Shown: piece after piece, positions 39,101-50,488 of the stretch
Position numbering within the stretch: the first letter of the stretch is position 1
How the letters are laid out: each line of letters begins with the position of its first letter
NCBI RefSeq assembly: GCF_010093595.1
Contig: NW_022985457.1
Span: forward strand, 646,506 to 710,505
DNA length: 64,000 nt
Reading direction: 5' to 3'
Origin: Mytilinidion resinicola
Lineage: Eukaryota > Ascomycota > Dothideomycetes > Mytilinidiales > Mytilinidiaceae
Made by a program: the position numbers and the translations under genes
The notes under the pieces: model-generated
The model's database searches: none
What the model saw: only the letters and a program-made list of their open reading frames with translations
What the model was told of the DNA's origin: nothing

Positions 39101-41104
39101 GACCCCATAATTCATTGAAAGCATTGATCGATATGGACATAGACGACCGCACGGCCATGTTGCCTAAGTATTTCAGATGGATCGGCGACATGGCACGAAG
39201 ATAGGAATAAGTCAAATCTCCAAAACGGTTAGCTCTTTTACGAGAAATTTGACCCATGCAAGTCGCTTACCTAGGGGAGTTTCAAGGTCTTCTACCGTTC
39301 GGCATACGAGACGCGCTGTCTCTTGATCTCGGTCATATAGCATTCGAACACGATTGATTTTGTACAATTCTCGTGCTTGCTTTGGTATGTCGGTTGCAGG
39401 AAAATGGAGACCTTTGTACAGATCCTTCGTTGCACGGGGGTCCACCAACTCGGTTACAACGCGCCCATTGAATGCCGCATCGAATTGATAAATCATTACC
39501 CGATGAAACCCTGTTAGCTCCTTCACTACTCCCACAAGAACTTTGAGGAACTTTTCTAGATTCGGAGCATTGGCAAGCTGTTCCTGAACCTGAGACATTA
39601 TATTGAACACTTCCATGGCTGCTGCCTCTCCCTTTCGCTTTCTGGCGCTCCGTAGAACTCGCAGCGGCCGATTTTTGGCCTCTGTGCTCTCGGCATATTC
39701 TTCTGGAGTCGGTTCGCTATTCAAAGTGTCCTCCGGTAGTTCGGGTGTCGTATCGTTCAGTGGCACTAATGGATTTATTGCATCATCCTCGAGTTCAAAT
39801 TCGCAAATGATGAGCCCAGGATTCGAGGTATTTACGTGTATAGCGCACCATAATTTGCGAGACCGCCCGCTGACAGACCTGATAGAGATGGTGAAGACTT
39901 CAGGCCCGTTTGTTGCCACATCAGCGTCTTCGTCTTTGATGAAATCGATGTGGTCTAGTAGATTGTCGGCTTGCTCTTCTGAAAGTATATCGGTGAAGCT
40001 CTCGAGCGCAAAAAGCTCCTTGGGCGACCGTCCGATTATCCGCTTTGAGTTTTCGCTCACAATCCTGACCGGGAGACAACCGGAGTTGTTGGTGTCTTCC
40101 TGGAGTGCGACCAGGAGGCCGAAGCCTTGCACAGCACCTGGAATGTGTATGGGTTCGTCCTCGCAGCGCTGCAAAGTATCGCCATCTCTCCCAGTAATAA
40201 CCGCGTGGCCTCCCTCGGTAATTATGTGCTTGAATCGGGCTGTCATCAACCCTTCTTCGACTCCCCCGCTATGGCCACTCGTGCCACTCATGATCGAAGC
40301 GCTCCGACTGGCAGTAGACTGCTTGTCTTTATCCGTTAATAAAGACCCTGTCCGGCTTGTACCATCGCTCTCGCCAGATTTGTTCGATTGGATGTCACTG
40401 AAGAGCTGAGCAGGGAGTCGAGGCGGTGCCATTCTCGCCGGCTCTCTTGCGGGTTTCATCGATGACTTCAAGGGAGGTTGCGGAGGCTGTTCCGGAGGCG
40501 CCTGTTCTGCTTTGGGTGTCGCATCTGGATCGCTCGGCTTCGGTTTGTTGGTGATACCCCTCTGTGAGGCAGTCGACGAATGAGAGGTATCTGAGCCCGC
40601 CGACTGTCGACGGCGAGCAGCATCGATAGAGCTCCTCGAGAACTGTTGGAAGTAGTCGCTCTGAGCAGTCGGAGCACGGCCGGGAGGTGGTGTTGGGTCG
40701 ACGGATACGATGCTTCGGATAGGAAACACACGATCTGTAGCCCCGGGACTAAGCTGTGACATGTGATCGGTGGACGGCGAGGCGACAGAAGAGGCTGCTT
40801 GAGGGGGCTGTCGTCGAGCTATGGAGGCTTCGGAGGGATTGTCATTCCACATCCAAAGGTTGCTGGCTCGTCGTTCAGGTCGTGCGGTCGAGTATCCTAC
40901 CTCAGCAGGGAGCGGGGCATGCGAATCCGTCGGTGATTTGGCGGATGGTTCAGACATTGTCTCAAATGCCCGTTCCAGCAACCCGTATGGTGATGGTGGA
41001 GGATCAGATGGCGAGCGCGGAGCCTCTCGTCCGGAGGGCAGGGAAAGTCTGGGGATTCGAAGGAGCAGTGCCGCAAAAATCGATCGACAGAAGCGCTCGT
41101 CCAC
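36174..41104 (-). CDS. fphA: fungal phytochrome, hybrid histidine kinase
   Basis: Three exons (41104-39271, 39217-36843, 36788-36174) encode 1,607 aa. After a 290-residue disordered N terminus comes the PAS domain with the bilin-binding Cys in RCEDEPIHIPGAVQGFG (residue 314 from the first ATG). GAF has the FPATDIPKQARELY motif, then PHY with YLRAMSPIHLKYLGNM. The kinase core has the H box AHEVRTPLNAI (His near 892), N box NITANAIQHT, and G boxes DTGAGM and GLGLAVV. A C-terminal receiver has VLVAEDDPVNSKIV and phospho-acceptor Asp near 1401 in LMDMQMP. Family knowledge: a biliverdin-bound red/far-red sensor controlling development and metabolism. An alternative start at position 40957 (MSEPSAKSP) would remove 49 residues. 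Confidence 0.96.
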
Positions 41105-43020
41105 TAGAGGGACGGTCCTCAGACCTCAGCTCATGGGCTCCGGCGAGCACTAGGTCTGGAGTGCCGTCGCGAGGTGGCAGATATGTCTTGAGGCGGCGCA
41201 CGAAGACGTGTAGACAAGGCGCTTGCCACTGTGGCTCGGGTGGATCTCCCGTCCTAGATCCGGAGCACTGACACTTGTCGACAACGCAGACGGCCGAGAG
41301 GGTTTCAGAAGCGAAATGTCCGTGTCAGCAGATGGAGGCGGTGAGGCTGCGACTCGCACTTGCTCGGCGTTGGCAAAAAGCGATATATGGATGAAGGTAG
41401 GTACCGTCGATGTGGCGAAGTCAGTGGGACCCTGAATCTGCAAGCTGGTTCGAAGCAGCCAAGATCTGCGGCCCGATCTCGTCGACGGGGTGAGGCTGGT
41501 CTCGCACGGGGGACGACGGCCGCGCGGTGCTGGAGTGCGTCAATTGGGCTGCTTGCGTGGTGTTTGCGGTTTGGGATGGTAGAGGGCTCGGGCTCGAGAT
41601 GGGCCGCTAGGCAGTGTTGGCCGGGGAGGCTACGGGGAGTCGGCAGAGTTAGGGTGAATAGACCACTGTAACTCCATGATCACGATTCACGAGCGCTGGG
41701 GGAGGAGATGCAGTCAGCGCGCTGTGAAGCCACACCTCTCTAACTGCGACGAGTTTGGCACGCGATGTGGCTCCTGAGGGCTGACGCTGAGGACGCCATA
41801 GGCGCAACTGATCTACGGCGATCTTCCCCAGGAGCGGCGGCTGGCCTGTTGCAGCGAGGACCCTTTCGCGCTGCCCGAGGCTGTGTGGCCGTGTTTACCG
41901 TAGCAAACGGCTGTGGTGGGCAAGGCGAGCATGCAGGGCGGATGCATGTTCCCTGGCGCCGCTGACTTCAACGGCAACAATGGCGCCCAGGCGTCTGTCA
42001 GGGAGACGGACTGGGAGGAATGTGGTGATAACAACGACGTCATCCAACATGGACAGAGTCAGCGGCGCAGGGACGGCATGGGATTTGAGAAGTCCATCTA
42101 GCGTCGAGGGCATTCGTAAACCTGGGTGCGAGAACTTCTTCACCCAACCTTGCAGTTTAGCCAGGGAGGGCCTCCGATGATGCATTCCGCGACGTCATTG
42201 CAATTCCAAGATGTGAATCCACGCGTACGACCACCAAGACGCAATCGCAGCCCGGGGGATTGCAACGGCTCCAAACAAGTCTAGTCCGCATAGCTACACC
42301 ACGAGAGAAACTACGATTGTACAAAGGTACGTTCCAAACACGGTTCACGGCGGGTGGCGTGGCTATACTGCCCTGCGCTAACGCAGCCCTGTGCTTGCCG
42401 AAGTCTCGTCAATTTAGACTCTCCCCTTCGGCTCAACCTGCCCATCTGTCTTAGAGTCATGTGACCCCTCACCACCAGACGCTATCTTACAAAGGTACCT
42501 CTGTAGCCTATTATTCATGTGCTCTCACGCTTCCATGTATCTACTGCAGCACTTCAATGCACCTCAAGCCGTGATTCATGTCTGCACCAAGGTAACGAGC
42601 ATACATATAAGCGATTGTGAACTGTGTATGAAGCAACGTATGCTATGACCCTGTTGGCAACCTTTGCCACGGTGAAGAGTGCTCCAACGCGCTCAAGAAT
42701 CACTTACCTACTACATTCGCTAGGGTACCTCGCGTTACGTATGGAAGTTAATGGGCTCGAATAGAGCTTCCGAGACATATGCACCTAGTGGAGACACTCC
42801 GCAGCTCACACCGCCGGACTGGCAGTTACATCTCCAACATCCTATATTTGTATTCCTAACATTTCCACCACGTCGCCATTTACCTCGTTCCTCATACACG
42901 CGGCTGCCGAGTCAGTGGCGCCAAGACCGACGCCACCCGCTATCCTCAAACCACATCGCGGTGTACGATAATAATAGTTTTCTCTAACTCTGAGCATACC
43001 ACCTTCACCAACATCCGGGA
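41105..43020. promoter_or_regulatory. 1.9-kb divergent intergenic region (phytochrome / flavoprotein-ankyrin)
   Basis: The two flanking genes face away from each other, so both promoters lie here. Short open frames on either strand (up to about 170 codons) have no motifs and overlap each other. No repeat or RNA gene was found. Confidence 0.45.
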
Positions 43021-44763
43021 ATGCCGTCCCTCGAATATCCACGCTTCCTCAACGTCCTCGTCGCCGCCACCTCGCCCTCCGCCCACCACTTTGCCCAGGA
43101 TGTCTTCAAGCGCATTTCCTGCTTCGACAACGTCCGGTCCCGCACCATCGTCTGTCTCGACCAGAAGTCCTACCCTACGAATCCCTTCCTGGTCGCCGAC
43201 TACTACCACGATGGCCTTACCCTGGCCTCCGAAGATATTTCGCGAGGACACCAGAAGGCCGCCGAGCTGTGTGCATGGGCTGATCTGCTCATTTTGGCCC
43301 CGATGACGGCCGACGATCTCGCACGAATGCTCCACGGCATGACCAACAACCTGCACTTGGGCATCTTAAGGAGTTGGGATGTGTCAAAGAAGATACTGCT
43401 CATTCCGGCCATGTCCACCCTCATGTGGGAGAATCCCATGACCAAGAAGCAACTTAGCAAAATCCGGAGAAAGTGGAACTGGATACGCGTATTGCAGCCA
43501 CTACTGTGGACTTTTGAGTCGAAAGTCCGCAAGGACCTTCCTTGGGATGGCGTCGATGGTCTGATTGAGTCAGTTCAGACTCAGGTCGACTTGATGACAG
43601 TGGGCAGAGACGTCGAACATGTGGCAATGCCGCTTATGCAGGCCTTTGAACCAAACGCAAAGCCCGGGCCAATCCTCCCGCCGGAGCTATGGTCTATCAT
43701 TATGGACTACACTGGTGACTGGGAGTTGGCGACTGCACTAAACGTCCACACAAAAGTATCAACGCCGCCGGAGTGGAGACAAGCCAGCAGCGAAGCCGGA
43801 CCGCAGACCGCTATGGAGAAACTTGAATGGATCCTCCTCATTGGCACTCTTAGTGAAGTTAAGGCTCTGCTTGCAACAGACAAGCCTCGACGTCTCTCTC
43901 GTTTGTGCATCAAGATCATCATGCGTTTTGCCAAAGTCAACCTCCTCACCCACCTGGAGACTGCACACCAGGAACTCTTCTGGTCCACCTTTGGGCACTC
44001 CTTCCTTCCAGTAAAATCATCCTCTGTTTTTGGCAGAGTTGAGATACTAGAGTATTGGCGCACATCTCCCTCCTTCCTCACAAAAGAATATTCGAACGAG
44101 GCCATGGACAACGCCAGTCGCGCCGGCTTTGTACACGTGCTCGAGTGGTGGTACAATTCCGGTCTGTCGCTCAAATACACTGAGGCTGCCCTAGAGCAAG
44201 CCAGCAGCCAAGGCCACATCGCCGTGCTTGAATGGTGGAAGCAGCACGGCCTCCACGAACGTGATTCCAGGTCCTCGTCCACCCCATCTAGCTCCACCGC
44301 CAGTGCCGATGCTGATGAAAGCGATCGGTCGACTCGCGCCCCCATCCGCCTCAAGGTTGGGAAATCCATTTCCTACGCCACACAGTCCGGACATCTTCCA
44401 ACCGTCCGCTGGTGGAGTGAGTCTGGTATCGCTTTCCCACATGAAGACACCGTCGCCAAGCTAGCGTCAACCCACGGCCATGTCCATATCTTGGCCTTTT
44501 GGCGTAAGCTCCGTGGTGAGAAGATGCTATTTGATAACCAGGTTCTTGTTGGCGCAACCAAAATGGGCCACGCCGATGTGCTTGAGTGGTGGAAGCGGAG
44601 TGGGCTGCGTGTCGAATATAAGACATGTGACATCGAGGAGGCACTCGAAGACGGAGTCGAAGGCGACAAAGGGGAGAGGGTCAAACGGTGGTGGGCACAG
44701 AATGGGTTGAATTTGGGCGTTGCCACGAGCGAGTGGATGCGCACCAAAGCTCTGGGAACGTGA
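43021..44763 (+). CDS. HFCD flavoprotein domain fused to ankyrin-like repeats
   Basis: Single exon, 580 aa. Residues 1-190 match the homo-oligomeric flavin-containing Cys decarboxylase (HFCD) fold: LNVLVAATSPSAHHFAQDVF, then ADLLILAPMTADDLARMLHG and IPAMSTLMWENPMT. The hallmark PAMNxxMW Asn is Ser here, and the residue aligned by eye with the catalytic His of phosphopantothenoylcysteine decarboxylase is Ala. Residues 210-580 are ankyrin-like repeats with a recurring H(V/I/A)xVLEWWxxSGL pattern (VHVLEWWYNSGL, IAVLEWWKQHGL, ADVLEWWKRSGL), interrupted by an acidic/Ser insert at about 420-440. No signal peptide is seen. An enzymatic role in CoA synthesis is unlikely; a flavin-binding or protein-interaction role, as for yeast Hal3, is inference. 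Confidence 0.85.
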   Translation: MPSLEYPRFLNVLVAATSPSAHHFAQDVFKRISCFDNVRSRTIVCLDQKSYPTNPFLVADYYHDGLTLASEDISRGHQKAAELCAWADLLILAPMTADDLARMLHGMTNNLHLGILRSWDVSKKILLIPAMSTLMWENPMTKKQLSKIRRKWNWIRVLQPLLWTFESKVRKDLPWDGVDGLIESVQTQVDLMTVGRDVEHVAMPLMQAFEPNAKPGPILPPELWSIIMDYTGDWELATALNVHTKVSTPPEWRQASSEAGPQTAMEKLEWILLIGTLSEVKALLATDKPRRLSRLCIKIIMRFAKVNLLTHLETAHQELFWSTFGHSFLPVKSSSVFGRVEILEYWRTSPSFLTKEYSNEAMDNASRAGFVHVLEWWYNSGLSLKYTEAALEQASSQGHIAVLEWWKQHGLHERDSRSSSTPSSSTASADADESDRSTRAPIRLKVGKSISYATQSGHLPTVRWWSESGIAFPHEDTVAKLASTHGHVHILAFWRKLRGEKMLFDNQVLVGATKMGHADVLEWWKRSGLRVEYKTCDIEEALEDGVEGDKGERVKRWWAQNGLNLGVATSEWMRTKALGT

Positions 44764-45343
44764 AGTTCAACTCGTCCTTGGGGTCATGGGAATAGAATAC
44801 ATACCAACGGCTCTGAGAGTCAGCTTGTGATAGTAATAACAAACACAGCCCTATAAAGTAAATCACGACTCCCGAGGCATCATTCTTGATACATCTTAAC
44901 TCCGCAATGTCTCACAGCTTCTCCTAGTCGACTAGCAGACCTATGAAGCGGCACACTCGTGATCAGCAATAGAGATCCCTTGCTTCAATTTCTGGAGTGG
45001 GGTCAGCACATGTGATTCGTGGCGGCTTTACGTGAACCTCTTTCCAGACGCCCCTCCCGCCCCTCCCGCCCCTCCATCACATCTTTTTCGAGTTTCTAAG
45101 GCCACTTCTGGCAACGGAGCGTATCGCATCCCTGCAGACATTGCCGTCTTCACATCAGCCCCTCGTTCAAGGCCTTGCTCTCATCCGTGCCGCGCGTTCG
45201 AGCCTCAGGCCTCCGGCATCGGGCGGAACAAAAGAGACGGTAACGCTAGGCGCCCGCGGAGCCTCCCGGGCGTTCCACAACACCAACTTGCGGACTTTGT
45301 ACGATCTGAATAACCCCTGCTGCAACTCTTCGCTTTCTCGACC
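44764..45343. other. intergenic, methyltransferase upstream region
   Basis: This is the upstream sequence of the methyltransferase. It holds a 9-bp tandem repeat (CCCCTCCCG) x3 at about 45050-45075 and pyrimidine-rich DNA before the start codon. Confidence 0.5.
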
Positions 45344-47177
45344 ATGGCCGATGACTCAGTACCTGCAGGTGCGCTGCAGCAGGAACAGGAACAGGAGCAG
45401 GGGGGTGATTTGCTCGAGGCGGTAGGTCCAAGGCCCAGAGTAGATACATTATTGGAACTGACTCCGCGGCGATATAAGTATACTTCACAGTCGGAGTCTG
45501 ATGTCGATTCGGCGTATAATGACATGTATGTCCGTTCATAGTCTTCTAGGTTCCTAGGTAGAATACTAGGATTTGGAACTAAACTGGGTGCACCCAGCGT
45601 CTCCGAAACGGCGTCTGTGACGTCTTCCATCCTCGCTGGGAAATTCGAGAATGGACGGAGGTATCATGCTGTATGTGATTTCATAAGGTCATATTGAATG
45701 GATCGAAGAGGAGTTTTTGCTGACTGTGTACGCCCGTGAAGTATGGACAACAGGGCAAGTAAAATCCAGCTTTCTCGATCGCCCGTGTCTGGCTAACGCT
45801 AGCCATTTAGAATATATGTTCCCAGATGACGAGGTCAGTTGAGATGTTTTGCCCTTAGGAAACTCCCTCTGCTAAAGATATCGATTATAGCAAGAACAAG
45901 ATCGGTAAGTAAGACTCTGACTAAGTGCACTTGGAGCTTTGGCTTATCATCGGAACGAGATTGGATATCAAATACGCATCTATAAATTTAGTTTTTGGTC
46001 AAGGGACAGACGGGACACTCTTTGCTCCAGTCAAGGATCCGCAGACTATTCTAGATATTGGGACGGGGACAGGTATGCTCTTTTCGATGTAGAACCGCTA
46101 TCCTCAATCCTGACGCGGAACAGGTATCTGGGCAATTGACTGCGGTGAGTGACCCTCGAGTCTACTGTCTATTGTTGTAGTATCTGACAGCCGAAGCCGA
46201 GGAGTACCCAGGAGCTACTGGTAAGCACGTTCTGAGGTGACCATCCCATCATTTAGTATTGGTATACTGAAATATGCTAGTATATGCCACGGACCTAAGT
46301 CCTATCCAACCCGCATGGTCTGTACCTATCTTATTGTAGTCTCCTTCATTCGTCTATAACTAACTCCAGAATAGGGTGCCGCCAAACGTCAAGGTATAGT
46401 CGTACTACTCTGCTCAGCAGGTGGAGCCATGCTGACCCCAACAACCCGAAAGTTCGAAATCGACGACGCCGAAAAGCCATGGACCTTTGATCCCAACTTC
46501 TTCGACGTCATCCATACGCGGACCATGACAGGATGCATCCGCGACTGGCAAAGGCTTGCCCAACAAGCCTTCACGTACGCACTCTTTCCTTTCAGATATC
46601 CAATTTGTCTCATCCCCTCCAAAAAAAGCTTGCTCACCAAAAAAAACCCACCAGCCATATCAAACCCGGCGGCTACTTCGAATGCCAAGAAATGGACTAC
46701 ATGACCGTCGTGCAATCCGACTCCCAGAACCCCGGCGAAGCCATGCTCCTCTGGTGCAAGCAGCAAGGCGAAGCCGCCGCCAAAGCCGGCATCTCGCTGC
46801 GCACGTCCACCAGCTATCTCAAAAGCCTCATGGAGAGCGTCGGCTTCGTCGACGTCGTGACCCGCGAGTTCAAGCTACCGATTGGCCCTTGGGCGTCCGA
46901 CAAGACGCTGCGCAATGCCGGGCTGCTGCAGATGAGCGCCATGCTGGAGGGCATCGAGGGCATTAGCCTGAGACTCTTCACCCATTATACGAACTGGACG
47001 CTGGACGAGTTGCACGTGCTGCTGGCGAAGTGTAGGTCGGAGATCAAGGATAAGCGGCTGCATGCTTATTGGGCTTTGTGAGTTTTACGCATCCCTAATC
47101 TTCCGCTGTCGTAGGATAGTAAGTGAGGTACTGATGATGCTCGCAGACCGGTTGTCTATGGCCGTAAACCAGAGTAG
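45344..47177 (+). CDS. LaeA-like SAM-dependent methyltransferase, 13 exons
   Basis: Exons: 45344-45525, 45598-45670, 45742-45754, 45811-45833, 45891-45904, 45960-46072, 46124-46144, 46197-46220, 46281-46317, 46375-46393, 46453-46574, 46655-47077 and 47147-47177, giving 364 aa in one frame. Reassembled landmarks follow the TAM/LaeA-like family order: DVDSAYND, SVTSSIL, GRRYHAY, YMFPDDEQEQDRLD, SAM motif I ILDIGTGTGIWAID, then ATDLSPIQPAWVPPNV, HIKPGGYFECQEMDY and C-terminal HAYWALPVVYGRKPE. Intron 3 starts GCAAGT, a GC-AG intron; a GT donor 4 nt later breaks the frame. The exon at 46197 could start at 46191 instead. Substrates of this family are mostly unknown; LaeA itself regulates secondary metabolism, but this is a paralogue-type sequence. 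Confidence 0.8.
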
Positions 47178-47633
47178 CGCACCGCACCTTCAGACCGTTG
47201 AGTAGAAAGGATTTGGGAGCAGTCGCGGTTGACCATCTATGTTTCAATGTGGTTCAGATACTGAGTGTGTGAAAAACCCAAATAAATGTATAAGGTCTGT
47301 GTTTCTTCTGTAACTTTAAATTCAGTCTTATCCATCTAGTTTCGTGTTTTAGTGGCTTGTCTTGGGGCGTGAAGCTGTTTTTACTACCGAAAGCGTGTCT
47401 GTCACTTCTCCCGACTTTGTTTAGTGCACTACGGATAGCACAATTCGAAGCGGTTGGAGCATGGTGGTGGTAAATAGCCGTTTATCATGTTACGATTGAC
47501 ATATCTTAGGAGAGGCACAGCGAGAGAACATATCCCATGTTTTGTCAAGCCCCCTTTCCTAGCCCCTCTCCCATTATCTCCCGTCTTCCATTTTTCTTCA
47601 CCAAGAAGATATTCCCCGGTTACTCGATGTCTT
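47178..47633. other. intergenic, convergent 3' ends
   Basis: This is the AT-rich interval between the convergent methyltransferase and secreted-protein genes. Nothing else was seen. Confidence 0.5.
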
Positions 47634-48268
47634 CTACGCCGAAAGATTCGCCATCCCCAGGTCTCTCGCACACGCCGCCGCCGCTTTCCCTTTCTTGTGC
47701 GGGAACCGTGCTTTCAATCGTCGAATGCAGGCAGCGGCAGTCGTGTTTGAAGCGACGGCTTGTTGTGCGGCAGCTTTGCCTCCGTTCCCAGCGTTCCCAG
47801 CATTGGCAGCGTTGCCCTTACCAGCGCTGGCGGCGTTGCCTCCAACAGCATTGCCCCCGGCTTTGCCTCCAGCGTTTCCACCAACATTACTTCCAGCGGT
47901 ATTGCCAGCTCCTCCAGTACCACCAGCTCCTCCGGCTCGTCCACCCCCTCCCCCTCCTCCGCGTCGAGGACGTCTAGCCTTGAGCGGCTGCCTCGCAATT
48001 ATTTCATTGATCTCTCTTGCCTCAACCTCGTCTCTCCGGCGATCTTGGTAATCGCGGATCTGGGCGATGTAATGGGTGGCTGCGTTGGCCGGGCCACGCT
48101 GTAGGCTAAATCAGCATCCGACGATACGGCAGAAGGACAGTACGGGGCAAAGAGGCATACGATGAAGCGCTTCGCCAAGCTAGGGCCATAGTCGCTGTGG
48201 CCAGAAATGAGTGGAGCGTAGGCTAGGGCGGCGAGCGTGAGGGCCTGGGCGAGGGCGGAGAAGTGCAT
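47634..48268 (-). CDS. small secreted Gly/Ala/Asn-rich protein
   Basis: Two exons (48268-48161 and 48098-47634) encode 190 aa. Intron 48160-48099 has a GTATGC donor and CTACAG acceptor. Residues 1-23 are a clear signal peptide (MHFSALAQALTLAALAYAPL). A charged helical segment follows (AQIRDYQDRRRDEVEAREIN), then RRPRRGGGGGGRAGG, which opens a 65-residue stretch of GGN/GNA/AGG repeats. A basic C terminus (CIRRLKARFPHKKGKAAAAC) carries the only two Cys of the second exon. Exon 2 has no ATG near its 5' end, so the gene is easy to miss. I recognise no family. A cell-wall, adhesive or effector-like role would be speculation. Confidence 0.65.
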
Positions 48269-49406
48269 ATTGTTAAAACTACTGGCCAGCAGTAGGAAAG
48301 GGTGTTCTGCGTGGAGTAAGAAAAGAAGAAAGGGAAAAACAAGATGCGAGACTGGTCAACCTTACAACACCTTGCAAAGGCAACTGGGGAAGGTGTGGAT
48401 GGCTGAGGCATTCGTGCCTGGGTTTATACTGCTCGCTGGACGCCGCCAATTGAATGCGTCGGCTCGCCATCACCTCATCTGCTACGATCTCGAAGCGCTG
48501 TGTGTTCATGTTCTCTTCCATTCCGCGTCTCATGATCTTTCTCTTTTGCTCAAGGCTCCACAGCCTCGTCGATCACACGCTTGTCGGATGGCGTTGCGGA
48601 GTTGACGTACGTGTTGCCATAAGCGCACATTAGGCCTCGAGTGGCCTTGCCTGGCCGCCTTAAGGCCCAAATGGTGTGAAGGTCGGAGAAAAGCCTGCAG
48701 CCTGTAACCAAGATGAGTCTTAAAACGTTGGTGGTGACTGAGTCCAACACTGTTTGGGCTAACAAGACTTGTCAAGCAAAACCAAAAGCGGCAAGCGATT
48801 CATTTCGAGAAGTAGAGGCGGTGGGTCTGGGGATGTAGGCTGTATGAATGATGTGTGGGAGTCCGGTTATCGGCGGGAAAGAGTCTTAGAGATGCAAGAA
48901 GCAGGGATTGTCACGAAGGGTGTTTCGCATTGCTGGAATTGTGGGTTTCGTGACCTACGGGGTTTCATGCAAGTGTAGCTATAGTGGGAACGAGATACGC
49001 TTCTAGAAAGTAGTAGCCAGTCGTATATTTGAACAAGCTATAAAGCGTTGTGTGGTGTCATAGTTTGGAAAGCACTTGATTCATCTGTTGAAAAGTATAT
49101 CGTAATATGAGGTGTATTTGATGCTCGCTTTTATAAGACGAGCTACCCCACGAGAGTCCTAAGTAGTTCGGCTCGTTCGTGGTTGGTCTGCTCGATAGTG
49201 TACCTCGTAGGCAAGCTGTGAAGGTGACAGCCTATCCAAGCGGAATGTGACGTGGAGCCACAACGCTCAAGGCTCCACGACAGAGTTCTCGAAACGTCCT
49301 GAGGACCGTTCGAGTCGTGCGGCCCTAAGTATCCAAGTTCATGCTATACATAATGACGTGGCCCTTTCGATAGATTGATCGCATATCCCAGCAAGGGAGT
49401 AGGGAA
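48269..49406. other. intergenic
   Basis: This is the upstream region of the secreted-protein gene and the 3' flank of MED7. Open frames are short and without motifs. No repeats were seen. Confidence 0.45.
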
Positions 49407-50227
49407 TCAACCGTCGATCCACTCTTCGTCATTTAGTGTGTTCCAAATCAGCCTTTGCTCTTCCTTTCTCTTCTCTTCGGGTGATGGTGGCGGCAAGTTC
49501 TCGCCTTCGAGAGGGATTCCGTCTGTAGATTCCAGCGTTGCCTTGCCCAGTCCACCCAAAACGTCATTGATTTTCTGCTTCATTCCCTTTATGCCCTCTA
49601 CTTCAGCTCGTGCCTTCTCCAACTGATCCTCCATCATCAGGATAAGGGTCTCGCGAGCTTGGTGGGGCCGGTACTCGTTAATCAGATGGTGCGCGTTTGC
49701 GTATAGTGTTCGGAGGTCCGCTACCTTTTCATCATACTGCATAGGATTTACAGAGAGCACGCCTACGAGCTCCAGGAAGTTGAGAAGTATGGATCTTGCA
49801 ATCTTCTTGAGGTAAACGGCGCGGTCGAGGGTCCAGTCGGATTGAACGCCTTCGGTAGCAGAGGGCGAGGTCGGGGATGAGGGGTACAATTGCTCTATGT
49901 CGAATTCTTTGAGCGACGAGAGAGGCGCTTGGATCTTGAAAAATTGTTAGCCGGAGCATAGATCGTCGAGCAGGTTCGAGGTACATGTTTGGTCTCTCCG
50001 AAGGACTTGTATATGCCATCTGCGGGTGGCTCAGGTGGAATGAGGTATCGTAGTTCCGGTGGTAGATCCAGCAATTTCGGAGTTGAAGCTTCACCATTGT
50101 CCTTGCTCTCCGAGGCTGCAGCTTCCTGTATCTCCTTCAGCCGGTCGAGGTTCTGCGTGGTGAAGTGCTTGTAGAAAGGCGGTGGTTGGGGAGGCCCGTA
50201 GCTCGCGGGCTCTTCGTCGTCCTCCAT
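49407..50227 (-). CDS. med7: Mediator complex subunit 7
   Basis: Two exons (50227-49985 and 49934-49407) give 256 aa, close to the fungal Med7 size. The N terminus has the conserved PPPFYKHFT segment, then LPPELRYLIPPEPPADG and YKSFGE. The second exon has the LKKIARSILLNFLELVGVLS helix and the INEYRPHQARETLILMMEDQ motif of the Med7-Med21 hinge, followed by a coiled coil and a Pro/Glu-rich tail ending NDEEWIDG. Family knowledge: middle-module subunit of Mediator, bridging regulators and RNA polymerase II in the nucleus. It is divergent from the lipid phosphatase gene with 261 bp between start codons. Confidence 0.95.
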
Positions 50228-50488
50228 AGTGATTGTCGCGTGTTTGTGGAGTAGATATTAAGGCAAGATCTTGTAGTGTCTATGCGAGTCTGGAAGTGTT
50301 GAAGAGCTGTGAGCTGTTGAATATGGAATGCGGGAGGCTTTGTTGTTTGGTGAAGGTGATCGGGCGGCGGAAGATCGACAAATAGCGTGCCAAGAATGTA
50401 GACGTCGCGGAGTGAACGACCTCTCCCCCGAGCCTCAACACCTTGTCCTGTCATGACCTGATGCACTTCCAGCGCGATTGAAGCGACT
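50228..50488. promoter_or_regulatory. compact divergent promoter, MED7 / lipid phosphatase
   Basis: Only 261 bp separate the two divergent start codons, so regulatory DNA for both must be here or inside the genes. No distinct TATA element was recognised. Confidence 0.45.
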
